A stretch of DNA of 64,000 bases from Diogma glabrata. Its lineage: Eukaryota > Arthropoda > Insecta > Diptera > Cylindrotomidae. Made by a program: the position numbers and the translations under genes. Shown piece by piece: positions 25,375 through 43,800 of this stretch. The stretch lies in the NCBI GenBank assembly GCA_963693315.1, contig OY856186.1, positions 91,491,554 to 91,555,553 of the forward strand, in the 5' to 3' direction. Each line of letters starts with the position of its first letter. Position 1 is the first letter of the stretch. Below the pieces are notes generated by a model. The model ran no database searches, was not told where the DNA came from, and saw only the letters and a program-made list of their open reading frames with translations.

Positions 25375-25493
25375 CAAAAAAAAGTGTACAGCAAATAGTT
25401 CATTCATGTATTTTATTTTTCCATTCTTCTTTTAAGATATATTAGTCCGTAAACGTTGAACTATTTGCTGTACACTTTTTTTGACGCTGACTG
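25375..25493. mobile_element. 119-bp MITE, 37-38-bp terminal inverted repeats, TA flanks
   Basis: The left end CAGTCAGCGTCAAAAAAAAG and the reversed right end are the same except for one A in the run, continuing TGTACAGCAAATAGTTCA on both sides. A spacer of only about 43 bases separates the arms. TA flanks it (25373-25374 and 25494-25495), and a TA microsatellite starts just to the right. CAGT-type ends with a TA duplication fit the Tc1/mariner/pogo superfamily. Confidence 0.92.
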
Positions 25494-25604
<111 letters not shown>

Positions 25605-25696
25605 TTAGACTCTTTGAAAATCCGAAGATACCATGTCAACTATAAAGGAAGGAGATGAGGAAAATGGAAGGAATGGGGATATAGGGATAACTATAC

Positions 25697-28666
25697 TAAT
25701 TTTTTTAAATGATGATGGACATTTTCTTTAAATGCCTGAGGGGAAAATTCATCGGGAAATACAGAGGAAGGCAATGAGTTCCATAATTTGGCCACTCTAT
25801 TAAAATAGTCGTTTTGGAAGGACACAGTTCTACAACGAGGTATTTGTACAACAAATGGATGGGATAACTCGGCAGCTCTTGTTTGTCGATTATACTGCGC
25901 ACACGATGGAAGGATATTTTGAATTTCCTTAGAGGAGAATTCGCTAAAGTTCTATTTATAGTAGATTGACAATTCAGCCACATTTCTTCTGTGCTGGAGT
26001 GAATCAAGCTAGTCCGTTAGTTCGGTATTACCAATCAATCGTATTGCTTTTCTCTGAACAGAGTCTAGACAATTTATTGTTGACTGACAAGCACCTCCCC
26101 AAACATGACAGCACTACTCCATACATGGACGAATAAAGGACTTGAAGATTAACGAAATTTGCTCGGGATTGAAATATTTTTTACATCGACTCAAGAATCC
26201 TAATTTTTGCATTGCAGATTTAGCGAGGTTGAACACATGTTTATTCCATTTCAGGTTATTTTGAATATCCACTCCAAGAAGTCTAACTGATTCAACCTCA
26301 CGCAATTCCTCATGGTTTATTTTAATAGGAAAATTTTTATGTCGCTCTATTCGTGAAAGACGGCATAATTTGGTTTTGGTTGGATTAAATGAAACAAGAT
26401 TACGATCACCCCATACCATTATACGCTCCAGATCTTTGTTGATAGAATCAATTAGCAACTCTCTATCAGTGGTAACTGCAGTATGAGATCGAAATTTAGG
26501 AGATGCATGTGATGCATGTAATGTGCTGTCATCAGCAAAACTATGGATTGGGTGCACTGTAGAAATAAGTAAGTCATTAATGTATAGAAGAAACAAGGTT
26601 GGTGAGAGTGCCGAACCTTGGGGAACCCCAGCATTGTTTGTGAAAATATTGGATGTGATACCATCTAAATTAACATGAAATTGGCGACCTGTAAGAAAAC
26701 TATGAATCCATGAGACAGTAAGATGGTCTATGCCATAAGATTTTAATTTAGCTATAAGATTTTTATGCCACACTTTATCAAATGCTTTAGAGATGTCAAG
26801 TGAAATACTGAATGTTTCACCGTGGTTTTCCAGCGATTTGTTCCAGAGATGGGATACGTAGGCTAACAGATCACCTGTTGCATGACTTCTACGAAAACCA
26901 TACTGCTTATCATCAATAATTCGCGACATTTCCAAATAATCTATCAAATTGTAGTTAACATATTTTTCAAATATTTTAGCTAAAACCGACAGAATTGCAA
27001 TCGGTCTATAATTGTTAGGATCTATCTTACTGCCTTTCTTTGGTATGGGTTGAACGCTGGCCAGCTTCCAAGAGTCGGGAAATATTCCGGTTTTATAAGA
27101 TAAATAGAAAATTTTTGTTAAAATTGGAGCTAGTTGTCTAGCAAAGTTTTTAAGAATGAGGGGTGGAATACCGTCGGGGCCTGCAGATTTGTTGATATTG
27201 ATAGAAAGGAGCATTTTCCGTACAATATTGCAACGAAAAATAATTGGTTTCATTTTCGTTACAATTGGGGGAATGAGTGTAGGAGAATAAGGGGGTTCAA
27301 CTATGTTTGAGTTTTCTGCGAAAATACGACCCAAAAGATCCGCTTTCTCTTTCGAGTCGCTCACGGGAATGTCATTCAGAACTAAGGTTGGAATAGAGGA
27401 TCGGGTAAAATTGCTCTGGACTGATTTAACTGCCTGAAAGAAACTACGTGAGCCAGATGGGTGCTCGGCGAATTTCTTTGCTTTCTTCTGAATAAACGCG
27501 TCTTTGTCCAAGTCTATTTTGAATTTACTAATATTTCTGGCTTTCTTATAGGCTCTATGGGTTTCAGGAGTTTTATTAGCGTTATACGTCTTGAATGCTT
27601 TGCGTTTATTCCTTACTGCCTCATCAACATCCCGTGTGAACCAAGGCTCAGTTTTAGGAGTGATTAATCGATTTGGAATAAACCGCCGCATTCCTTCTTT
27701 TATGATTTCAGAAATTCTTATTACCGATGTGCTAGGATCTTGATCAACACAACAAATAGTTTTCCAAGGTGTTTCATCATAAAAGTTTCTCAGTCCCTCC
27801 CAGTCAGCGCGTTTATAGTTCCAGACCCGACGAGGATTTGCTTTAATTTGTGTCGGCGATGTAAATTGCACTATTGCTGATATTAGTAAATGGTCCGATG
27901 ATCCCAGGGGTTGGTCAACTTTTGTCTTCGTTGTATCTGGTTTGTTTGTCAAAAACAGATCCAGCAAATTATTGTTATGATGTGAATTGTCTGCGATTCT
28001 TGTGGGACACTCTATCATTTGCGTCAAACCTTGATAATCTGCGAGTATCAGTTCGGCTTGCCTTCCTACGTCGTCAGTGCGCGATGAATACTTAAGCCAT
28101 TCTTTATTATGAATATTGAAGTCTCCAAGAATGACCAGTCTTGCTTTGGGGTAGTCCGTGGTAATCTTGTCTAGATTAGCCGATATTTTATCGAAAAAGG
28201 GACATCCTGAGGGAGAATTTGGGGATCTGTATAATCCTATTACAAACATAGTTTCATCAACACCTAAGATCTTCAGTGCTATAGAATTATGGTGCTTAGA
28301 GTTCAACTCGTAGGCCTTAATTCTCATACATGAAAGTGAATCTCGAACACTTACACAGACACCATGTTTGTTATAAAAGGAATGTTCCAATTCGTAACTA
28401 GGTATCCGGTATTTATCGAGATCCAATTTCGATGCTTTGCCACTAACAATTGTTTCGGTAAGAAACAATATGTCAGGTTTATTTTTTTCGATGTAGTGAT
28501 GAACCTCGTTTAGATTCGAATTGAGACCTCTTATGTTGGTGAAGTCAATGCTAAGTTGTTGGTTCACTCTGCTGCATTTTTGTTGAGACAAAGACTTACC
28601 CTTTGACATTGCAGGTATAGATACTGAAATTCGGCCAGGCCTAAATTTCAACACTACACAATACAA
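25697..28666 (-). pseudogene. LINE ORF2 (endonuclease-reverse transcriptase) with premature stops
   Basis: The frame is open for 850 codons from 28666 to 26114; a likely true start is the ATG at 28609 (MSKGKSLS). The endonuclease comes first (DFTNIRGLNSN, LTETIVSG, LGDFNIHNKEW, GSSDHLLISAI). The reverse transcriptase follows (NYRPIAILSVL, ISLDISKAFDKVWH, AGVPQGSALSPTLF, SFADDSTLH). A TAG at 26111-26113 replaces the expected Tyr of …CMEYCCHVWG, and two more in-frame stops follow before the C terminus near 25700 (KLWNSLPSSVFPDEF is readable). The copy is therefore inactive, but only recently so. It belongs to a jockey/CR1-like group; older relatives lie at 50580-51180 and 54325-54565. Confidence 0.88.
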
Positions 28667-28836
28667 AAGAAACTGGGTATCTCAGTCACAAAAACACGAT
28701 AGCAGGTTTCATGCATCAGTAGCTCGATAAGAGAAAAGCAAAAAAAAAATGGGGACACAAAAGACACTAACAAAATTGAAGAGTACAAATAAAGGGTTAA
28801 ATTTGAAAATCTCACTAACAACCAAAACTCATGTCG

Positions 28837-29305
28837 TTTTCGATTGAAGAACTTGTTAATAACTAGTTCTTAACGAGTTCTTTTTTTCAATCGAACATGC
28901 AAACATTCAGTATTATTGTATGAGTAAATTGAATTGGTTATTTTATTAATTCTTTTATTTTGGAATGTTTGAAAAGCAATAAAAAAACAATACATTTTAT
29001 AAAAAAAACTAATTTCATAATATATATGTTAAATAACTAAAAATTAAATTAAATTATTTATATGATGCTGCGTTATAATGATAACGTTTTGATTTAACGT
29101 TTGTTGTGTGTACTTTTTGTCATTGTATGAGTAAAACTCAAAAATAACTGAAAATAAAACTAGTTCTTCCAAAGGGGAAAAAATACACAACCAGTTCAGA
29201 ACTAGTTTTTTTATTTTGCTTCAATCGAACATGATTTGGAGGGGAAATAATTTTTTTGTATTGAAAAAAAAGAACTAGTTATGAACTGGTTCTCAATCGA
29301 AAATG
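28837..29305. mobile_element. TIR element with repeated GAACTAGTT motif
   Basis: The left end TTTTCGATTGAAGAACTTG and the reversed right end TTTTCGATTGAGAACCAGTT match, and both continue through ATAACTAGTTCTT and TTTTTTTCAAT. The arms are about 55 bases with mismatches. Internal copies of GAACTAGTT and CAATCGAACATG occur near both ends. It has no coding capacity. The target duplication is not clear, so the superfamily is unknown. Confidence 0.7.
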
Positions 29306-29726
29306 CTATTAATTTTACCTTCCCTGTTACCAAGCAATATTAAACAAATTTATGATTTAATATAATAAATAAATTTATTACATCAAAACAATAAAAGGTA
29401 AAATTTTACCTGCCAATCTGGTAACAGCAAATATAAAATATACCAAATAATTATCTAAAAAAAAGAACAATCTCACCAATTACATAATTGTACGCCTCCG
29501 TTCTTTAACAATTTTATTTTCATAAACACTAACACTAACACAAACACAAACACTATACAATACACTTATTTTCGATTATTTGTTTTTTTTTCGTTTAAAT
29601 AAACACTAACACAATCACTATGACATACACTTTTTTTTTTATTTTCGATTATTATTTTTTTTATTTGTATTTTTTCCTATAAAATTTTTTTTACCTTCTT
29701 CGTCTGTTTCTGGTTGATAAATGATA
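29306..29726. other. Low-complexity A/T and CA-rich sequence
   Basis: Contains a repeated phrase with 'aacactaacac' near 29525 and 29605, and long T runs. No gene seen. The 3' end of the Penelope-like element starts at about 29727. Confidence 0.5.
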
Positions 29727-30917
29727 TTAAATGATAATATTAATAGATTTGTTTGTTTTTTGACTTTTTCTAATCATTATCATCTCCATGATTCTTCGTT
29801 TTTGATAGTTGGATTCTTTAGCAAGAATTTTAACATTGTCTTTCAGGCAAATTTTATGTTTTGTATTCTTGAGATGCTCGGACAAGGCACTTTTCGAAAC
29901 TGAAGGATCATTGTTGTTAGATCCATTAATATGTTCGTTGATCCTTTTTCTTAAATATTGGTTTGTATTACCAACATATTCTGACAAGCAAGAACAAACA
30001 ACTTTATATACTAAATTAGAATTTTGGTCAAATGGGACTTTATCCTTAAGGTTAGAAAAAAGGAAATCTAAAGAAAGATTAGATCTGCCAACAGTTTTAA
30101 TATTGTAATTTTTTAAAAGTGCTCGTATTTTTTCAAAGAGATGTTTTACATATGGTAAAGAAATATATTTCTCATTTGGATCTTTTAAATTTCTGTTTTC
30201 TTGACCATTAATGTGTTTAAAAATAGTACTATTAATTGTTTTATGAATTAAAATTTTTGGATATCCATTTTTTATTAAAGTGTTCTCTAAAAGTTCGAAA
30301 TTTTCATTATGAAAACGATGATCCGACAATTTAATTATTTTTTCACATAAAATTTTGATTGAGTTAATTTTATAGTTGTGTGGTAACCACGATTTATAAT
30401 TCAAATAACGGCCTGACCAAGTGTCTTTGTGGTACCAATTTGTTGACAAAGTTCCATCGATGTTTTTTATAACTTTTGTGTCTAAAAATGCCAAACAACT
30501 ATTATTTTCCAGTTCAATTGTAAATTTAATGTGTTCATCAAAACCATTAAAGGCATTTAAGAAATTATTAATTTCATGTGATGGAATTGCGGTAAATATG
30601 TCATCTACATAACGATAATAAAAAGTGGAGAAAAATTTAAGGATGATAATACGGCAGTTTCAACAAATTCCATCACTAAATTAGCTAATATGGGACTAAT
30701 AGGTGAACCCATTGGACAGCCAAACTTTTGTCTATATATTTTCCCATTAAAAGTGAAAATACAATTATTTAAAACTAATTCCAAACCTTCAATGAACTGC
30801 GTTTTTAACAATTTAGTTTTCGATCTTCTTTTGATAACCCTCCAGTCATTATTAATTAGCTTCAAAACAAGATCACTATCTATATTAGTAAAGAGTGATA
30901 TTACATCTAATGAGAGT

Positions 30918-30919
<2 letters not shown>
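29727..30919 (-). pseudogene. Penelope-like element: reverse transcriptase and GIY-YIG endonuclease, truncated
   Basis: Two open pieces on the minus strand, 30919-30605 and about 30620-29727, overlap at a single frameshift just before the catalytic box. The first carries LLSLDVISLFTNI and FGCPMGSPISPILANLVME. The second resumes with YRYVDDIF and LAFLDTKV. It continues through a linker to a GIY-YIG-type endonuclease (NLVYKVVCSCLSEYVGNT, then RKRINEHING), ending NKSINIII. RT plus C-terminal GIY-YIG defines Penelope-like elements. The coding region stops abruptly at a TA microsatellite (30921), so the first half of the RT is gone. Confidence 0.9.

Positions 30920-30920
<1 letters not shown>

Positions 30921-31007
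<87 letters not shown>
30921..31007. repeat. (TA)n microsatellite, about 87 bp
   Basis: Pure TA joining the truncated end of the Penelope-like element to the next TIR element. It is the left edge of TA cluster 2. Confidence 0.97.
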
Positions 31008-36270
<5,263 letters not shown>

Positions 36271-36278
36271 TATATATA

Positions 36279-38100
<1,822 letters not shown>

Positions 38101-38130
38101 TATGAGCAATTTCACGAAGGTTCGACATCT

Positions 38131-38668
38131 TTTTGACTTGGCCCCTTTTAATTTTGATTATTTTTTGTTTATAAATAGTCTTTCATAAATAAAAAATACA
38201 AGTTCTCTTAGAATTTTTTTTTCGACCAGGGTCTTCACAGGGTGCCCCTCAATTTTTTGTTATTCTGTGATGTGAGTGCATTTTGACGAGCGATTGTAGA
38301 AAAACTACTCAATCGATTTTCATAAATGATATGTCGTTGAATAGGTATTAGAACAAAGTTTTTAAAAACGTTCACTGTTAATTTTTTGAATTAATTTTAA
38401 CGGTGTAACATAAGAAAAAAACGGTGCAATCGAACAAAAGATGGCGCTTCCCCTTTTTTTAAAACTAAATTGAAGCTTATTTTATATCTAACTACCTGTG
38501 AAAGTTAAGGACTAGAGATATTTTTAGTTTTAAAGATAAAATTCGTTGTGCATATGACTGTTGGGCGTTATAAGCTAGGAGACTTGTTTTTATGTTAAAT
38601 ATCAAATATTTTATTATTAAATGAACTTTTTAAAATATTATAAAAATTATATATGTAGTACAATAAAT
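38131..38668. repeat. Dispersed repeat, copy B (inverted relative to 5481-6040)
   Basis: Reverse complement of copy A, starting at ttttgacttggcccc and ending around tacaataaataaa. The shared phrases gagggtgcccctc-type, ttcgaccagggtcttcac and catatcatttatgaaaatcg (read on the A strand) make the relation clear. It has no gene. Confidence 0.85.
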
Positions 38669-39180
38669 AAAATAAATACAATTGTTAAAAATGATTTACT
38701 TATTTTACAAACAGAAGTTTCTTTTGAATAGGAAAACACTTCTGCAATTATTTTCTTTGTATTAGATGGCATAAAAAATGAAATGTTTATTTGTCACTTT
38801 TAGTAATCACTTGTCACTCTTATAAAAAATAATTTGACAGTCTCGAATGCAAACAAAAAAGCCGTATAAATAACTAAATCTATTTAGGAACTTTTGACTG
38901 GAGAAGCATTATGTTCGTATTATGTTATTATGGAATCATAAAGTAAAAGATTGTATTTTAACATTAAATTACAAATATTTAATTATTGAATAAAATTTTT
39001 AAAATATCATACAAATTATATATGTAGGTTAAAGAAAATAAATATAGTTATTAAAAATTATTTACTTATTTTACATTTAAAAGTTTCTTTTGAGTTGGAA
39101 AACATTTTTGCAGTTTTATCTTAGTATTTAATGGTACAAAAAAATGAAATTTTTGAGTTCCACTTATAGTAATCGCATTT
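38590..39180. repeat. Diverged direct duplication of about 230 bp, 355 bp apart
   Basis: 38590-38820 (atgttaaatatcaaatattt… to cacttttagtaatcac) resembles 38945-39180 in order and content, including aagtttcttttgaRTWGGAAAAC. The copies are clearly diverged. The first overlaps the end of dispersed repeat B. Nothing coding. Confidence 0.75.
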
Positions 39181-39942
39181 TTATATCGATTTTGTTATTT
39201 TTCTTTTGATAATTGATATTCATTTTTATCGGCGTATCCAAAGTTCGTGGTAGATTCCCATTTTAAAGCCCATTCAAAAAGTTTATAAAGTTTACTATAA
39301 TTCCGGTGACGAATGATGTTTCCAAAATCCTATTCCTTAAATTTTTCGTAAATGTAAGGAACATAATAATATGTAATATTATTAAAGTTTTATTATGGTT
39401 ATTTTCTTAATTATTTGTGATTTTCGATAAAAAATTTGAAATCGTGGGGTCCTGGGATTTAAAATTTATGAATCCCGTAGTCCCAGGATTCATAAAACGC
39501 TACGGGATTGCAATCTCTAATACATACTTAGTCACATTAACGTTAAATTATTTTATTATTACTAATTATTCCACTCAGAGTATCACATAAATTTTATCAA
39601 TCAATATGAATCTTTTTACAAGCAGAATAAAACGAGCAGAGCAGTTCAAAACGAACTTTATTTTTGGTCCGGTCCTCTAGCTAGAACAACATCCGCTAGA
39701 AAAAAGTCTGAATGTTAAATGTATAGAAATATAATATATAAATCAATACATAATACTTATCAGATTCTTATGCAACCATATATATATTTTGATTTAAATT
39801 TGATATCACGCTTCATATAAAAATAAGTAAACATTCAGGCACATTATTTTATAATTTTTATTTATTATTTATACCATAAAGAATTTTAAATCACATTGGT
39901 TCTTATCTCAGGTAACCGTAAATTTATTATTTTTTCGAACAA
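39181..39942. other. AT-rich intergenic sequence
   Basis: No gene. A small imperfect palindrome around gtcctgggatt / aatcccgtagtccc lies at 39445-39505. Otherwise nothing recognised. Confidence 0.45.
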
Positions 39943-40597
39943 ATAATAGTACATTATTTATTTATTAGCTAAAGTGATACTTTTTGTGTTTATCTATATC
40001 TTTGACGGCCGACTGCAGGGAGGCCGACAATTATAGACGATACACAAAAAGTCACCTTAGCTCCGAATTAAATACACTATTTTTCGGCAAACGTTTAAAT
40101 TTTTTATAAATATGAAATTAATACATCAAACTTTTTATAAATATGAACTTTTATCGTCATAATTACTTCCAAAATAGAGAAAAAAACATTTAAATTTGTA
40201 TGAATAAAATTTTTTTTATCAAAGCAGCCTTTTCAAAATTTCATAAGCCAATTGAAATAGTTGTTATTTTGTTGTCATAGTTATACAATAATTCCAAATT
40301 TCATTTCCAAATTTCATTTATCCAATGAAACTGTTTGTTATGTTTTGTTGTCATAGTAACATACAATAATTCAAAATATCATAATCCAATGAGAATCAAC
40401 TTATTTTTTGTTGGCATAGTTATACTTATACAATATGTTTGAAAAATAACAAATTAACAGATAACAAATGCTACTTTACAGCCTCCGTAATATCAAATAA
40501 AAATGGCCTTACTTTTGCTGTCGCAGACTAAAAAGTAAGACTAGCTAGCTCCCTAGCGGCAGTAAAGTTAAACTTTACAGCCGTTTGCCGAAAAAAT
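39943..40597. repeat. Two adjoining inverted-repeat segments downstream of AkhR
   Basis: A stem pairs 39966-39998 with 40030-40063 around agctaaRgtga…actttttgtg, with a G/C-rich centre (cggccgactgcagggaggccg). Next to it, ATTTTTCGGCAAACG at 40079-40093 is mirrored by CGTTTGCCGAAAAAAT at 40582-40597, bounding a 519-bp unit. That unit contains three loose repeats of 'tttgttgtcatagtYatacaataattc'. These look like MITE ends, but the superfamily is not clear. Confidence 0.65.
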
Positions 40598-40744
40598 AAT
40601 TTTACATTAAACATAAACTTAAGAGTATTACCATTTCATTAATAATCTCAAAAAATTATTATCTACTAATTTGTTCCTATCCTTAAAAAACTATAATTAC
40701 TTAAAACCTACTAACTTATTTGGTATATATTTTCAGTTATGTAT

Positions 40745-40840
40745 TTATATTGTTTCTTTAATTTCACTAATCATTGTACGTCTGGAGTCACTTTTTATAA
40801 ATTCTTGACTTCGTTTGGTCGAACTATGCATTAAACCAAT
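40745..40840 (-). CDS. AkhR: AkhR coding exon 4 (C-terminal tail)
   Basis: A 96-base terminal exon after an 80-base intron with the acceptor aattttttttag-like run (taattttttttag|ATTGG at 40841). It is in phase with exon 3 and gives 31 residues beginning IGLMHSSTKRSQEF and a TAA at 40745-40747. The Ser/Thr-rich, basic sequence is suitable for a receptor tail with phosphorylation sites. Supported by phase and splice signals only, so somewhat less certain than the other exons. Confidence 0.7.
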   Translation of the reverse strand: MGLMHSSTKRSQEFIKSDSRRTMISEIKETI

Positions 40841-43800
40841 CTAAAAAAATTAAATAAATAAAAGTAAACAAAATAAATAATAAACAATAAATTGAAATAA
40901 AATTTTTAAGTTAATATTACATTTTTGATGTTTGGCTTTTTTTTTAAATTATAAACTCCATAGACAACCGGATTAACGCAAGAGTTGGTGCAAGCGAATA
41001 AAAATAAACATTTTTGAATCCGTTGATCCAGGGCTGATGCTGAATCTTTATCAATCATATACCATGTTGTAATAATTGTGTATGGTGTCCAACATATAAT
41101 GAAAGCAATAACAATTGTGATTGTCATTCTTAACGTTCGACGCTTTGCACGTCCTAAAAATTGTACACTTGAGCGACGTAACCCATCACCATTTCCAATT
41201 TTAGTTTTTTGAAATATTTCAAAGTAAATTGATGCGTAAGAAAATATAATTATTAGTAATGGAATGATGTACATAAATAATTGTATAATAAATGTATATA
41301 TCATAATATGATGTGGTTCTCGGAAGAAATTGTATTCCACACATTGTTCATAGTCTGAAACGTTTGGATGTATTTCAACATGGAATATTATCGCTTGTGG
41401 TGTACTACAAAGTATTGATGCAAACCAAGCTGCTCCAATCATAAACTTGCCACGTTTATCTACACTGTAGTTATTTAATGGTCTCAATACTGCTAAATAT
41501 CTGAAACAGAAAATTAAAATTAAAGTATTTTAGCTAGTTAGATGTTGCCCGTTGCCTTTAGTTAGTTCGATGCTGCCAAGTTATAGCAACTTATATGCTG
41601 CAAATATATCATAAATATAGTTATCTACACATAGAAGGTATAAGTGTGTAGTCGTTACTATCTAAAGCCAACCTGTTATCGTAATATGTCAATGTAACCC
41701 AGTAGCCTATTGGTTAATTCTTAATTATTATTGATTGTAGAAAGGCTTGCTTTAAAACGTTATTTTTATATTTGTTATTGTTTTATCTTTCAATAGAAAG
41801 AGAGAGAGAGAGAGAGAGAGAGAGTTGGTTAAGCGCTACAGAACTGATGTGAATTATTAATTGTTATTATTAAATATAAACTATCTATATATAAATACGC
41901 AAGCATAATTTTTGCGGTACAATTTTATAATATTTGCTCCATCAAAAGTGTGGCAATATGCATATCGTAGGAAAGGTCTTGAGTAGTAGATGTGCCAAAA
42001 AATACTTTTTTTTGAATTTTGACAATTTTTTCAGAAAAAATGGCAAAAATGTGATAGTTTTGTGTTTTGAGTTTTTTGTTCGGTTATTTTGTTTTTTTAT
42101 AAAGTTATTTGTTTCACAATTCAAAATCAATCTATAACTATATATAAATACGTAAGCACTATTTTTTCGGTACAATTTTAAAATATTTGCTCCATCAAAA
42201 GTGTGGCAATATGTATATCTATTTTGCTGGAGGTCTTTTTACGATTTCTATTAACAATGGCCGAGTTTCGGCCACTGGGCGATTCCTAGTTAAATATAAA
42301 AATATTATGTACTTTTATTATGCCTTATTTATTCGCCGTAATTACTAAAATAACCAAATCGTTTTTTAGTGTTTTTTAAGTGAAATATTAGGTGAAATAC
42401 ATACTATCATCTTCATTAATTCGACCAAGACTATATGACTATTATATGATTCGAAATATAGAACTTTGGATTCGTCTAGTTTGAGTACGTATGCACTTTA
42501 TTATCCCAACCGTTTAGAAACTGACTAGTTTCAGATTTGCTTGGGTTTATGACAACATCACTAGTATGCAGTATAATCTAAAATGAGAAACAGTTCGGGA
42601 ACGAGATTCACCGCCAAAACCAGACGCCAATTATACAGGCTACAGATGTAATTAAGATAATCTTAGGAGATATATTTCCTCAATATACACGGACACAAGA
42701 CACCATTTAGATTTAGTTTAAGAATGGAACTTACATCGCCTTCCACGAAGTATAAACTCAGATGAATTATTGGTATTTAAAGGAACATATTTTCGACACG
42801 TGGTAATCAGACGAACACCAAAGAGTATTTGGGACGGTGCTACAGAATTCCCGGATTCACGGAGATACGTTAAAGGACTTTATGAACAACAGAGCAAGTC
42901 TTTTATTGGATCCCAATTCAAGCTCGAATGAACATGGATTTTAAATATGAAAAAGATTAATTCATAAAAATCATTGTTTTCAAAGAATTTAGTGCTCAAA
43001 TTAATTACTGCTACGGCTGGAAGCATATAGCATGAAGAAGGGGTGGAACCGAACTACTATGTAGGAAACAAGACGACGATATCGCCATGGAGTTTCACGA
43101 GTTGCATCGGGTGTGACACAAACGCTTAGAAGAAAGTACGAAAAAAATTCAAACACAAACCAGAAGGACGAGGTTCTAAGAGAACAAATAAATAAAATCA
43201 AAGATGCATTCTGTTTTATAGAACAATACCTTCTTTATTCAATTAAACAAGACCTGAGATCAATTTTGTTGAGCCTAATGGTAGGACGGGTAGATAGCTC
43301 GAATGAAGTAGACAGCTCTTTGAAACGATAAAACACGAGGTTCGGAATTATTTCATATGAACCTTAAAGAAGAAACGCAAGTTATAGTTAGAGAGAGGCA
43401 TATGTAAACTATAATTCGTGATGAAAAAAACTCAGTATGGTTAAGAAAACTACTATTAAAAATACTGCACTATTCAAGTGCACAATAGAATTGAGGGAGA
43501 CAGTAGGCAACATTGAAGCTATACAGTCTAAATCTGATTTTGACATTGAAAAAACCTTCAACAAGACAAAAAAATGTTGGAAACACCACTCTAAACGGGA
43601 TGTATACTTTGAACCAGAATGGTGCACTCTAGGACTCTAAGAAACTCAACTGAGTTGGGTAAATTATGATTAAATTTCAAATCACCAATGGCAATACCTT
43701 TTACCATCAAATAACTCAAATGTCGACAACGAGGTAGAAGAAACCTTCTTCTTAGATATGCCTGGAAGAACTGCTAAAATATTCCTTGGCAGATTGATTC

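Noticed and set aside
40906..40908. AkhR stop codon directly after NIKNVILT
   Set aside because: A GT donor (40920), an 80-base intron and an in-phase terminal exon give a more usual receptor tail; kept as the alternative.
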